Shown here piece after piece: positions 34,054 to 42,450 of a DNA stretch of 64,000 bases. A program made the position numbers and the translations under genes. Below the pieces are notes generated by a model that did not search any database, was not told the DNA's origin, and was given only the letters and a program-made list of their open reading frames with translations. The DNA comes from Thermoactinospora rubra (GTDB lineage Bacteria > Actinomycetota > Actinomycetes > Streptosporangiales > Streptosporangiaceae). The first letter of the stretch is position 1. Every line of letters begins with the position of its first letter. The DNA lies in assembly GCF_002093975.1 (NCBI RefSeq), contig NZ_KZ084337.1, positions 30,269-94,268 on the forward strand, written 5' to 3'.

Positions 34054-35133
34054 ATGACGCGAGTTCGCGACCCTAGGATCGCTGTGGGGTTGATAATCGC
34101 GGTCTCACTTGCCGTTTCGTGCGCAGGCGCGGATACCGATCAACGGCCGCTTCCGCCCCCGAAAAACCTTCCGGAACCTCCTCGGCTGGAGCCGGCGGCC
34201 AACCTGTGGCCAGAGGCAATGATAACTCTGCCCGCAAGGGGGCCGGGGGGAACGGAGGTTCAGCCACTGGCGATGCTTGGCGAGGATGAGGCGCTCATGA
34301 TTACCTCGGTCGAGTGGCGTCCTATCTTCTATTCATACGATCTACGAAAAAAGAAATTTCGCGTCCTGGCTACAGCGCCCGAGTGGGCTGAATGCGGTTC
34401 ATGCTTTGAAGTCATGAGCGTCGGGGTAAGCGAGAACCGGATCGTGTGGACTGCGGGGGTCTACCGATCGGAACCTTGGAATTCAGGTAAGCGCCACGTG
34501 GAACTGTGGACGATGCCGCGCTCCGGAGGCCCCATGGAGCTGGTGGCCTGGCTAACAGGTCACGGTGAGCTCCCGTTCAGCGATGAACTCTCAATTATTG
34601 ATGATCACGCAGTCTGGTCTGGTGGCAGCCGGGCATATCGGGTGTCGTTGGACAGTGGGGCTGCCGTGCCTCTTCCTGTGCGTCCGAAAGCCAAGCTCGT
34701 GTCCGTGCTGGGGCTCCGTGACAGCTCGTGTGGGCCTGAATGGTGTGTGGCCGGCGTTGCCGCTCGCAGATTCGAGATGACCAAGCTCGTCATTCAGCGC
34801 AAAGATGGGTCGGGCAGGCGGGAGATCGCCGCGGCTTCCGGTGAGGCTCTGATGAACGACCGCTTCGGTCTGTTCGAACCGCCGTATGTGTATGGTGCAG
34901 GTGAGAGAAGCTTCACGAACACCCATCCAGCTCCACAGCCGATCCTCTACGACCGATGCACCAACAGGTCAGGTCGAATCGGCGGGCTCCGAGAGGATAG
35001 TGCGATCCCCGAAGTCTTCCGGGGAGCGGCGGTGCCAGGAGGTGAGCCAGTTCTGTACTGGAACACTCAGAATCACAAGACGTGGCATGTACTTGATCTC
35101 TCTCGCATCTCAGACCGTCCATGTGCAGACTGA
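34054..35133 (+). CDS. lipoprotein, possible beta-propeller (cargo)
   Basis: A 359-residue protein. The signal region GLIIAVSLAVSC gives a lipobox with Cys23, followed by a Pro-rich spacer (PPPKNLPEPPRLEP). The mature part repeats a WTxGVYRSE / VELWTMPRSGG / VWSGGSRAYRVSL pattern of short beta-strands, compatible with a propeller. Several cysteines are present (ECGSCFE, SCGPEWCV). It would be tethered outside the membrane. It lies next to att3 in the passenger element. No enzymatic motif is seen. Confidence 0.62.
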   Translation: MTRVRDPRIAVGLIIAVSLAVSCAGADTDQRPLPPPKNLPEPPRLEPAANLWPEAMITLPARGPGGTEVQPLAMLGEDEALMITSVEWRPIFYSYDLRKKKFRVLATAPEWAECGSCFEVMSVGVSENRIVWTAGVYRSEPWNSGKRHVELWTMPRSGGPMELVAWLTGHGELPFSDELSIIDDHAVWSGGSRAYRVSLDSGAAVPLPVRPKAKLVSVLGLRDSSCGPEWCVAGVAARRFEMTKLVIQRKDGSGRREIAAASGEALMNDRFGLFEPPYVYGAGERSFTNTHPAPQPILYDRCTNRSGRIGGLREDSAIPEVFRGAAVPGGEPVLYWNTQNHKTWHVLDLSRISDRPCAD

Positions 35134-35141
35134 TCGAGAAG

Positions 35142-35164
35142 TGACGGCAACAGTGACGGCAACG
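35142..35164 (+). repeat. putative integrase arm-site repeat, left of att3
   Basis: TGACGGCAACA and TGACGGCAACG with 12-bp periodicity. They end about 78 bp before the position equivalent to the core start, the same spacing as at att2 (77 bp). Confidence 0.62.
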
Positions 35165-35249
35165 TCCGGCACCCAGTCCACACGGAGATCGGCGCATGCC
35201 GCCATCTGGCCTGTGGTCGGAGTGTCTCAGATGGATGATCGCAACTTCC

Positions 35250-35295
35250 GAAAAGCGGAAGGTCGGCGGTTCGAGCCCGCCCCTGACCACCGCTC
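35250..35295 (+). repeat. att3 core (third, truncated tRNA-Phe copy)
   Basis: It matches tRNA-Phe from GAAAAGCGG to beyond its 3' end, with one substitution in the T-loop (TTCGAGC instead of TTCGACC). Identity with the attL region continues to 35321, that is, through the start of the terminator. Confidence 0.85.
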
Positions 35296-35310
35296 TTCAT
35301 CAGGTGTGTT

Positions 35311-35340
35311 GCCCCGAACGGATCTTCGTTCGGGGCTTTT
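35311..35340 (+). terminator. terminator hairpin after att3
   Basis: GCCCCGAACG-GATCTT-CGTTCGGGGC followed by TTTT. It is nearly identical to the terminator behind the intact tRNA-Phe. Confidence 0.85.
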
Positions 35341-35349
35341 GATGTTTGG

Positions 35350-35372
35350 TGACAGCAGCGCTGACAGCAACG
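35350..35372 (+). repeat. putative integrase arm-site repeat, right of att3
   Basis: TGACAGCAGCG and TGACAGCAACG, 55 bp beyond the att3 core. It implies that element-type DNA also lies to the right of att3. Confidence 0.62.
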
Positions 35373-35903
35373 TCTCCGCCGCTTCAACGAGTCGCCCGTC
35401 CTCGCCGCGGTGAATGATCGTTCTGATCTACCTTATGGTCTGACTTGTAGATCTTGAACAGACGTTGATCTCCTACGGCCGAGTGTCTGCCGGATCGACG
35501 TCGACTCCGGAAAGGCCGAGCCATACCGGCGGTGGTTCCCGAAGATCTCGGGGAAGCGGGATTTCCGGGGTGTACGTGATGATGGGTGGCGCGAAAGCGT
35601 ACGCGTGACATTGTTCGCGATCATGATCGGCAGAGACGTCATATCGGACGGGCGGGCTGTACCGACTCGTCTTACAGTTCCCTGTGAATTATCGCCGCCG
35701 CGCCTGTGGTGATCACTCAGAGTGACATCTCTTGAGCCCTGGGCCTGCTGTTACATGCGGTCAATGCCCACGTGGACGGCGCTTCCGGGGTTTGGTCGAG
35801 TGTTCGGGACGGCTGCATGATCACTCGCCGTGGAGCTTGACCGAACATCTGTTCCTATGGCTTGATCAATCCGCCTTCACAGGAACAGACCTGGAGATGA
35901 TGA
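35373..35903. other. intergenic stretch, possible remnant of a third element
   Basis: No intact gene. On the minus strand a coding-like piece ending at 35474 reads TPEIPLPRDLREPPPVWLGL, without start or recognisable family. No fourth att copy is visible before the protease gene. Confidence 0.35.
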
Positions 35904-36947
35904 ATGAAGCGTGTCTTGGTTGTGTTGGCTGCCGGCCTGCTGACCTCCGGGTTCGTGGCCGCACCGGCTCGGGCCGCCAATGAGGCGGCGGACAAGCTGG
36001 TGGCTGATGTGGCGGCCGCTCAGCAGGTCGCGGCGTTCTGGCTTGGAGACGACGGGGCCAACCTGAGGAACGCCACGCCGTACAGCGTCCAGACCGCGGT
36101 CGTCGGTGAGCGGGTTTCGGCCACCGACGTCCCGGCCGACACCAAGCCCGGTTACATCCCGCCCCTGGTGCCGAGCGTCTCCGGTTCACCGAACACCAAA
36201 ACGCCCGTCACCTCAGGCAAGGTGTTCTTCGTCGGCGCCGACGGCCAGCCGCACTGGTGCACGGGCACCGCCATGCAGTCGACTTATCGCAACGTGGTCG
36301 CCACCGCGGGGCACTGTGTGTACGACACCCAGAGCAGCGCCATCACACTCGACAAGTGGGTCTTCGTTCCCGGCTACTCCGCGGGCACGACCCCATGGGG
36401 TCTCTACGTCGGGGAGCAGGCCTTCACTCACTACGATTTCCGCTGGTACAGCGACTACGACCGCGACTACGCCTTCGTCAACGTCTACAACGGCGTCGTC
36501 TCCTCTCCCTCGGGTGGGCTGACCGACATCGGCAGGCTGGGCGACAACGTCGGCGGACAGGGTTTGGCCTACAACCTGACGCTGGACACCTCGGTCGACG
36601 TCTTCGGCTACCCGGCCGGCCCCCACCCGGACGGCAAGCAGCCCTACACGGGCGAGACGATCGAATCGTCCAGCGGCTCGACGCTCGCCATGAGGCTCAC
36701 CGGCTTGCCCGCGGACCATCCCATCGGCGTCGATTCCCGGTTCACCGGTGAGGGCTCCCTCGGCTCATCCTGGCTGGCCTCCTATGACGGCGGCTCTCGC
36801 CGCGGCCATCTCAACGGCATCACCATCAGCGTCTCCGACACCGACGGCGACCTGCGCTACGACACGAGCGTCTCCCCGTACTTCGACGGCCAACTGGCCG
36901 CGGTCTACGCCGCCGCCAGGGAGGACTGGACCGGCTCGATGCTGTGA
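35904..36947 (+). CDS. secreted trypsin-fold (V8-like) protein lacking the usual serine
   Basis: A 347-residue exported protein. The signal peptide ends near ARA|AN (24-25). It has the S1/V8 fold signatures: ATAGHCVYD with His137, DRDYAFVNV with Asp188, and the final GEGSLGSSWLASYDGG. In relatives the last block reads G-S-S-G-x-P-W with the nucleophilic serine in third position. Here that position is Leu286. Unless Ser285 or Ser288 substitutes, the protein should be proteolytically inactive. It lies just beyond the mobile array and is probably chromosomal. Confidence 0.82.
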   Translation: MKRVLVVLAAGLLTSGFVAAPARAANEAADKLVADVAAAQQVAAFWLGDDGANLRNATPYSVQTAVVGERVSATDVPADTKPGYIPPLVPSVSGSPNTKTPVTSGKVFFVGADGQPHWCTGTAMQSTYRNVVATAGHCVYDTQSSAITLDKWVFVPGYSAGTTPWGLYVGEQAFTHYDFRWYSDYDRDYAFVNVYNGVVSSPSGGLTDIGRLGDNVGGQGLAYNLTLDTSVDVFGYPAGPHPDGKQPYTGETIESSSGSTLAMRLTGLPADHPIGVDSRFTGEGSLGSSWLASYDGGSRRGHLNGITISVSDTDGDLRYDTSVSPYFDGQLAAVYAAAREDWTGSML

Positions 36948-36956
36948 TCGGGCCCG

Positions 36957-37093
36957 GCTTCTCCAGGCGGTGCTCGACGAAGATCAGGGGTCGGCGGCGC
37001 CGGTCCCAGGCGGCCGCGGCAGCGGCTCGCATGGCGCGGAGCATCTCGGCCTTGTCGACCTGGTCCAGGGGCGGTGCTGTGCGCGGTCTTCAT
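36957..37093 (-). pseudogene. possible gene remnant with TetR-like operator
   Basis: From ATG 37093 the frame breaks after about 9 codons and continues with a coding-like run, RRRRPLIFVEHRLEKPGPI. Upstream, TGCCA-GTCAG-TGGCA (37129-37143) is a TetR-type palindrome. The family is unknown and this may be coincidental. Confidence 0.3.
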
Positions 37094-37183
37094 GGTGATC
37101 CGCCTCGGCTTGCCTGCCTCAAGATAAGTGCCAGTCAGTGGCAGGCGGTCGATGGCCGGCCGCGGCATGCGGCTGCCGAAGGC

Positions 37184-38110
37184 CTACGACCCGCGCTGAC
37201 CTGACCCCTGGATTCCTCCAGGCGATTCGTCCGCCAGGATGCGCTCCAGGGTACGGCGGCCCATGCGGCTCATGGCCGGATTGCCGTCCACGTAGTACCA
37301 GACCAGGCCCATCGCCTGCACGAAGGCCCACGCCTTGCCGCGCTCCCACTCGAGGTCGTCGCACCCGAGGCGGTCGCGGAGCGCCTTCCGCGGCCCCGCT
37401 TCGAGCAGGTGCCAGGCGCTCACGAGATCCAGGGCGGGGTCGGCCGGTCCGAAGCCGCCGACGTCGAGGATTCCGGCCAGCCGGCCTGCGGACACGAGCA
37501 CGTTGCCGGGAATGAGATCACCGTGGGTCATCACGTCGGCGGCCGTGCGCGGCAGGGTCCGCATGGCCGCCCACATCCGGCGGAGCCGGGGCACGTCCAG
37601 GAGGTGTTCGCTGCGGCGGAAGCAGGTCTCCAGCCATGCGTCGTGGGATCGCAGGTCGCCTCCCCGGCCGGTGCCGGAGAACGTACGGCCGCGCGTGTCG
37701 ACGGCGCGCAGGTCGCCGATGAGATCGGCCAGGTCGTGCGCGAACGCGACCGATTCGCCCGGGTCCTCGTCGGTGGCCACGGTCCCGGGCAGCCACGTCT
37801 GCACCGACCACGGAAGCGGGTAGCCCGCCCCGGGCTCGCCGAGCGCGACCGGTTCTGGCGTGGGAAACCGGGTACGGCCTGCCAGCTCGCGTGCCGCCTC
37901 CGCTTCGGCCTTCAGCGATCGCCGTACCGAGTCGACCTCTGCGGGCTGGAGCGGGAACCGGGCCGAGAGCCGGTCGCCGATGCGGAAGATGGCGTTGACC
38001 GTCCCGTGGGCGGCGACGCTCCTGACGGGCAGGCTCCGCCACTCGGGAAACTGCTCATCTACCAGCGCGCGCACCGTCTCAAGCGGCACCGTGAGCTGGT
38101 CGGCGTGCAT
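37184..38110 (-). CDS. aminoglycoside phosphotransferase-family kinase
   Basis: A 308-residue APH-type small-molecule kinase. The catalytic loop is HGDLIPGN, with the metal-binding Asp in ILDVGGFGPADPALDL. The N-lobe shows GTVNAIFRIGDRLSARFPL. APH-family enzymes phosphorylate antibiotics or cellular hydroxyl compounds with ATP. It is not closely like any named resistance enzyme I can recall. ATG 38108-38110 is used; a GTG six bases upstream is possible. It is next to a GNAT gene in the same direction. Confidence 0.82.
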   Translation of the reverse strand: MHADQLTVPLETVRALVDEQFPEWRSLPVRSVAAHGTVNAIFRIGDRLSARFPLQPAEVDSVRRSLKAEAEAARELAGRTRFPTPEPVALGEPGAGYPLPWSVQTWLPGTVATDEDPGESVAFAHDLADLIGDLRAVDTRGRTFSGTGRGGDLRSHDAWLETCFRRSEHLLDVPRLRRMWAAMRTLPRTAADVMTHGDLIPGNVLVSAGRLAGILDVGGFGPADPALDLVSAWHLLEAGPRKALRDRLGCDDLEWERGKAWAFVQAMGLVWYYVDGNPAMSRMGRRTLERILADESPGGIQGSGQRGS

Positions 38111-38202
38111 CTTCACGCCGACCAGCGTTCCGCATCTCGATCTTCACCCGCAACGTGATTTCGGCCGTGCGAGGCTCGAAGGCCGGATCGCGAACGCTCC
38201 CG

Positions 38203-38847
38203 TCAGCCCGCCCCGGGCGGCCCGAAGTCGATCCGCATGACCACCCGCCGCAGGGTGGGGCGGTGGACCTCCTCGAACCCGGCCTCCTCGAAGACCTGGC
38301 GGGCGCCCACGTGCAGCTCGCCCCAGGTGATCTCCTTGCCCGGCTGGGTGATCATCGGATACGCCTCGAGCGCCCGGGCGCCGCGCTCCCGGGCGAAGCC
38401 GATCGTGGCCCGCGCGAGGTGGTAGGTGAGGCCGCGACCGCGGTAGCCCCTGCGGACCACGAAGCAGGTCACCGCCCAGACGTCGTCGTCGTCCTTGTCC
38501 TCCTCCCGGCCGCTCCACGGGACGCGCAGGGTGCGCAGCTTGGGGTAGGCGGTCCGCGGCTCGACCGCGACCCAGCCCGCCGGTTCCCCGTCGACGTAGG
38601 CCACCAGTCCGCTGGTGGCCGTGGCGTCCGGGTCGCCGCAGGCGGTCTGCGCCCGCAGCATCGCGGTCCGCCCCTCCTGCGTGGAGTCGCGCCAGATCCA
38701 GCCGACGACCTTGAACTTCTGGCACAGGCAGCGGCTCGGATAGTCGGCCCTGCCGAAGATCGCGGCGAGGTCGTCCCAGGACGCCTCGTTGGCGGGGACG
38801 ACGGTCAGCTGCTCGGCGGAGACCGGCCCCTCCGCGGCCGCCTTCAT
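38203..38847 (-). CDS. GNAT acetyltransferase
   Basis: A 214-residue protein with the GNAT acetyl-CoA loop VRRGYRGRGLTYHLARATIGFAR. The segment before it has GLVAYVDGEPAGWVAVEP. It starts MKAAAEGPVSAEQLTVV and carries a CLCQKFKV cysteine pair near residue 43. The target is unknown. It is divergent from a WYL regulator at 38955 with a 107-bp spacer, which may control it. Confidence 0.82.
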   Translation of the reverse strand: MKAAAEGPVSAEQLTVVPANEASWDDLAAIFGRADYPSRCLCQKFKVVGWIWRDSTQEGRTAMLRAQTACGDPDATATSGLVAYVDGEPAGWVAVEPRTAYPKLRTLRVPWSGREEDKDDDDVWAVTCFVVRRGYRGRGLTYHLARATIGFARERGARALEAYPMITQPGKEITWGELHVGARQVFEEAGFEEVHRPTLRRVVMRIDFGPPGAG

Positions 38848-38954
38848 CGCCGCGGCCGGTACGGCTGGGCGAGCCTGCCCGGAACGGAATCCTTGGTCAT
38901 GCCCCGCATGCTAGGGTCCGTTCCGGACGTTCTCCATCCGGATTATGAGGTGCT

Positions 38955-39920
38955 GTGAAGCACGACGGGAGCCCTGCGGCACGGGCGCTGCTGGCCCTCG
39001 AACTCATCCAGGGCAGCCCGGGCATCACCGCGGACCGGCTCGCCGACAGGCTCGGCGTCTCGGAGCGGGCCGTCCGGCGGTACGTCGGCGTGCTCCGCGA
39101 CGCCGGCATCCCGGTCGAGTCGGTCCGCGGGCCGTACGGCGGCTATCGCGTCGGCCGCGGCCTGCGGCTCCCGCCTTTGATGTTCAGCGCCGCCGAGGCT
39201 CTCGGCCTGGTCATGGCCGTGCTCGACGGTCACCACGACGCGGGCGACGCCGCCGATCCGGTCGGCAGCGCGCTCGGCAAGATCGTGCGGGCGCTTCCCG
39301 AGCCGGTGGCCGCCCAGGTGGAGGCCATCCGCCGCACCACGGCTCCCGCCCCCGACCGCGCCGCCGCCCGCCCCGACCCCGAGACCACGACCGCCCTCGT
39401 GCGGGCCTGCTCCCTCCACCGGAGGGTACGGCTGGGCTACCGATCGGAGGCCGGATCGGAGTGGGACATGGAGGTCGACCCGTGGGCGGTCGTGGTCCGG
39501 CACGGCCGGTGGTACCTGCTGTGCCGATCCCACTCCGCCGACGCCCGGCGGGCCTACCGGATCGACCGGGTCCGCGCGGTGGAGGTGCTGGAGGAGACCT
39601 TCAGCCCGCCCGCCGGCCTCGACCCGGTGGCCATGCTTGAAGAGCACCTGGCCGTCGGATGGGAGTACGAGGTCGAGGTCGTCATCGACGCGCCCGCCGA
39701 TGTCGTGGCACGTTGCCTGCCCCGCGCCCTCGGGCTGCTCGAACCGCTCGACGAGCGGACCACCCGCCTGTCCGGCAGCACCAGCAACCCGGTGTGGTAC
39801 GCCGAGCAGCTCGTGGTCCTGCCTGCGCCGTACCGGATCGTCGAATGCCCCGAGCTGCGGAAGGCCGCCCGCGTCCTCGGGCAGCGGCTGCTGGCGGCAG
39901 GCGAGGACCCGCCTGCCTGA
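38955..39920 (+). CDS. WYL-domain transcriptional regulator (YafY type)
   Basis: A 321-residue regulator. The N-terminal HTH_11 domain reads ITADRLADRLGVSERAVRRYVGVLRDAGIPVES. The WYL domain (about 150-225, with RHGRWYLLCRS) probably binds a nucleotide-like ligand, followed by the WCX C-terminal domain. The GTG start has GAGGTG eight bases upstream. It is divergent from the GNAT gene. WYL regulators often govern stress, DNA damage or mobile-element responses. Confidence 0.85.
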   Translation: MKHDGSPAARALLALELIQGSPGITADRLADRLGVSERAVRRYVGVLRDAGIPVESVRGPYGGYRVGRGLRLPPLMFSAAEALGLVMAVLDGHHDAGDAADPVGSALGKIVRALPEPVAAQVEAIRRTTAPAPDRAAARPDPETTTALVRACSLHRRVRLGYRSEAGSEWDMEVDPWAVVVRHGRWYLLCRSHSADARRAYRIDRVRAVEVLEETFSPPAGLDPVAMLEEHLAVGWEYEVEVVIDAPADVVARCLPRALGLLEPLDERTTRLSGSTSNPVWYAEQLVVLPAPYRIVECPELRKAARVLGQRLLAAGEDPPA

Positions 39921-39944
39921 GCTCGCCGACGGCGGCCTGCTTCG

Positions 39945-40469
39945 TCAGCTCAGCAGGTCGAGCAGGCGGCGCAGGAGACACTCGTCGGCGTCGATGATCG
40001 CCTCCGCGTTGTCGAAGACGGCCTCGGCCAGCGGTGACAGGCCCGACTTCAGCTCTCTGCCCTGCCGGTAGCGCTGCCGTGCGGCGGTCAGCCGTTCCAT
40101 GGCCACGGCCAGCCGGGCGAGGACCCGCTCGCGGGGGAGCAGCTCGATCCACGCCAGGGCCAGGGGCAGCGCCGACTGGAGCCCGTGCGGCGGCTGGGCG
40201 AGCACGTCGAGCAGCAGGCCCTCCAGCTCGGTCCGCCCCGCCGGGGTGATCGCGTAGATCCTTCTCCGCCGGTCGCCCGTCCGCTCCTCGGCCTCGGCAC
40301 GCACGAGGCCGTCGCGTTCCAGCGTGGTGAGCGCGTGGTAGATCGACCCGGGCAGGACGGGGGCCCAGCGGTCGAGCTCGTTCTCCGCGACGAGCTGGGT
40401 GATCTCGTAGCCGTGCATGGGCCGCTGCTGGAGCAGGCCCAGAACGAGCATGCGGGTGCTGGAGGTCAA
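39945..40469 (-). CDS. PadR-family repressor
   Basis: A 174-residue PadR regulator. The winged helix contains MLVLGLLQQRPMHGYEI, a GSIYHALTTLERDGLV recognition region and the RRRRIYAITPAG wing. A C-terminal dimerisation helix bundle follows (LERLTAARQRYRQG). The start is a TTG with GGGGAGAG upstream. It shares a 74-bp spacer with the hydrolase gene at 40544, occupied by a perfect 18+18-bp palindrome, so autorepression and hydrolase repression are very likely. Confidence 0.87.
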   Translation of the reverse strand: MTSSTRMLVLGLLQQRPMHGYEITQLVAENELDRWAPVLPGSIYHALTTLERDGLVRAEAEERTGDRRRRIYAITPAGRTELEGLLLDVLAQPPHGLQSALPLALAWIELLPRERVLARLAVAMERLTAARQRYRQGRELKSGLSPLAEAVFDNAEAIIDADECLLRRLLDLLS

Positions 40470-40492
40470 CGCAACTCTCCCCTGGACGGCGA

Positions 40493-40532
40493 ATACTCAA
40501 CGTTGACTATAGTGATAGTCAACGTTGAGTAT
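40493..40532. promoter_or_regulatory. 40-bp perfect palindrome over divergent promoters
   Basis: The arms ATACTCAACGTTGACTAT (40493-40510) and their exact inverse (40515-40532) surround AGTG. Each arm contains the smaller palindrome TCAACGTTGA. Each also supplies TTGACT (-35) for one direction and GAGTAT (-10) for the other, 18 bp apart. It is a symmetric divergent promoter under a probable PadR operator. Confidence 0.75.
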
Positions 40533-40543
40533 CGGGAGGCGAC

Positions 40544-41821
40544 ATGTTCCGGCGGATCGGATCACGCATGGCCGCGCTGGTGAAGGCGTACACCAGGCTC
40601 GGCCGGTTCAGCGGAGCGGTGCTGGTCGCGAGAGGCGACCGCGTGCTGCTGTCCCAGGGGTACGGCATGGCCAGCTACGAGCACGGCGTGCCCAACACCC
40701 CCACGACGGCCTTCAGGATCGGGTCGCAGACCAAGGCGTTCACCGCGATGGCGATCCTGCGGCTCCAGGAGGAAGGCGTCCTCTCGGTCGACACGCCGCT
40801 GAGCGCCTTCCTGGCGGGATACCTGAACGGCGGCCGCATCACGCTGCACCATCTGCTGACCAACACGTCGGGCATTCCCGACTACATCACCACCGACGAC
40901 TTCACGCGGACCATGGGCCTGCCCAGGACCACGGAGGAGCTGATCGCCACCTTCAAAGACCGCCCGCTCCTCTTCACGCCCGGGGAGCGCGTCAGCTACA
41001 GCAACTCGGGCTGGGTCCTGCTGGGTGCGGTCATCGAACGTGTCTCCGGCCGGCCGTACGGCGAGCACATCCGCGAGCGTCTGCTCGAGCCGCTGGGCAT
41101 GGAGCGCAGCGGGCTCGGGCGGTACGGCGACGTGCTCCCCGGCCACGCCGACGGCTACATGTCGCAGGACGGAGAGATGATCCGCACGCCGTACCTGGAC
41201 AACTCCAACCAGCACGCGGCCGGCGCCCTGCACTCGACCGCCGAAGACATGTTCCGCTGGAGCCGGGGTCTGCGCTCGTGTGCGGTGCTGAGCCGGGCCG
41301 CCACCGATCTGCTGCTGGGCGAACCGGCCTACGGTTTCGCCGTCGGGCGGGGAACCGGCGGCCGTGCCAGGGTGGAGAGCTCGGGAGGGACCATCGGCTA
41401 CGTGAGCGTCACCGCCTCCTATCCCGACGACGATCTCACGATCGTCGTGCTGTCGAACGTCGAGAACGCCGCGTACGCGGAGATCGAGTCGGGCCTGGCG
41501 GCGATCGCGTTCGGCGAGCCGTACGAGATGCCCACCGCTCGTGTCTTCGTTCCGGCGGACCCGGAGGTCTTCGACTCCTATGTGGGCCTGTACACCTGCA
41601 GCTTCATGGGGCGCACCTCGCAAATGCGGGTGACCGCCGAGGGGGAGCGCCTGATGGTGGAGGTCCAGGGCCTGGCGAAGACCGAGCTGCGGCCGATGTC
41701 GCGCACGCGGTACTTCGCTCGGATGAAGGGGGAGGTGGAGCTGACGTTCGTCGGCGAGCCCGCGCGGGAGATCAGCATGGTGTGGTCGGGGCACGCCGTG
41801 ACCGCGCGGCGCGTGTCCTGA
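40544..41821 (+). CDS. serine hydrolase, beta-lactamase/DD-peptidase fold
   Basis: A 425-residue class C beta-lactamase-related hydrolase. The catalytic SxxK is S61-Q-T-K64, and YSN (Y152, N154) is the second motif. There is no signal peptide, so it is probably cytoplasmic and may act as an esterase or peptidase. A C-terminal ~90-residue domain (LYTCSFMGRTSQMRVTAEG) matches the beta-barrel extension of this group. GGGAGG precedes the ATG. It is divergent from the PadR gene and surely regulated with it. Confidence 0.86.
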   Translation: MFRRIGSRMAALVKAYTRLGRFSGAVLVARGDRVLLSQGYGMASYEHGVPNTPTTAFRIGSQTKAFTAMAILRLQEEGVLSVDTPLSAFLAGYLNGGRITLHHLLTNTSGIPDYITTDDFTRTMGLPRTTEELIATFKDRPLLFTPGERVSYSNSGWVLLGAVIERVSGRPYGEHIRERLLEPLGMERSGLGRYGDVLPGHADGYMSQDGEMIRTPYLDNSNQHAAGALHSTAEDMFRWSRGLRSCAVLSRAATDLLLGEPAYGFAVGRGTGGRARVESSGGTIGYVSVTASYPDDDLTIVVLSNVENAAYAEIESGLAAIAFGEPYEMPTARVFVPADPEVFDSYVGLYTCSFMGRTSQMRVTAEGERLMVEVQGLAKTELRPMSRTRYFARMKGEVELTFVGEPAREISMVWSGHAVTARRVS

Positions 41822-42029
41822 CCCTGTCCCCCGCGTCCGACGGCAGTGCCGGCTGGCGGGTGCGCCGATCACCCCGTCCTCGGAGCGGCCCTTGAGCAGG
41901 CCGAGCGCGCGGCGGTGGTGGTCCGGCTGCTTCGTGGCGAACTGCCCGCCGACTCCGTGTAGCGCGGCCGTTTCCGGCGGATTGCCGTACGGCAAGCGGT
42001 CCGCGTGCCACCGCCGGGGAGACAACCGG

Positions 42030-42410
42030 TCACGGCCAGGTCTTGGCCTGCGCCTCGAAAACCTCCTTGTCGCTCTCCACGGGCAGGACGCAGACCAGGT
42101 GCCCGCCGGGCACGCGCAGCACACGGCACTCCTGCCACTGCGACACCTGCGTGGCACCGAGGCCGATGAGGCGCGCGGTCTCCGCCTCGACGTCGTCGGT
42201 TTCGATGTCGAGGTGGACGCGGGGCGCGTCGTCGACGGCCTGGACGGCGGTGACCAGGCCGGGGATGGCGTCGTGCAACGTGGTGAACTGCGGCTCGGAG
42301 GGGAGGCGCTCGGCGCGGGCGCCGAGGGCGGCGGACCAGAAGGCGGCCGCGTCGGCGGCCTCGGCTTCGGGCGTGTCGATCAGGATGGCGTAGACGCGGC
42401 TTCGGTGCAT
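42030..42410 (-). CDS. VOC (glyoxalase-like) domain protein
   Basis: A 126-residue single-VOC protein. It reads YAILIDTPEAEAADAAAFWSAALGA at the start and GGHLVCVLPVESDKEVFEAQ at the end. VOC proteins bind metal or drugs, or act as isomerases, dioxygenases or antibiotic-binding proteins. It is probably a homodimer. No neighbour gives a role. Confidence 0.8.
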   Translation of the reverse strand: MHRSRVYAILIDTPEAEAADAAAFWSAALGARAERLPSEPQFTTLHDAIPGLVTAVQAVDDAPRVHLDIETDDVEAETARLIGLGATQVSQWQECRVLRVPGGHLVCVLPVESDKEVFEAQAKTWP

Positions 42411-42450
42411 GGGCCGCACATTAGCCGCGCGGGCCGGGACGCTCCCATTT

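Larger units (their letters stand above)
31839..35295. mobile_element. CIME-like passenger element between att2 and att3
   Basis: A 3.4-kb segment flanked by tRNA-Phe-derived att copies, each with arm-like repeats. It contains no integrase, replication or transfer gene, only cargo and transposase remnants. This is the definition of a cis-mobilisable element, presumably moved by the neighbouring AICE Int. The inference rests on the repeats. Confidence 0.55.

Noticed and set aside
35250..35288. A third tRNA-Phe gene
   Set aside because: The anticodon 5' stem is missing and the T-loop has a substitution; it is an att remnant.
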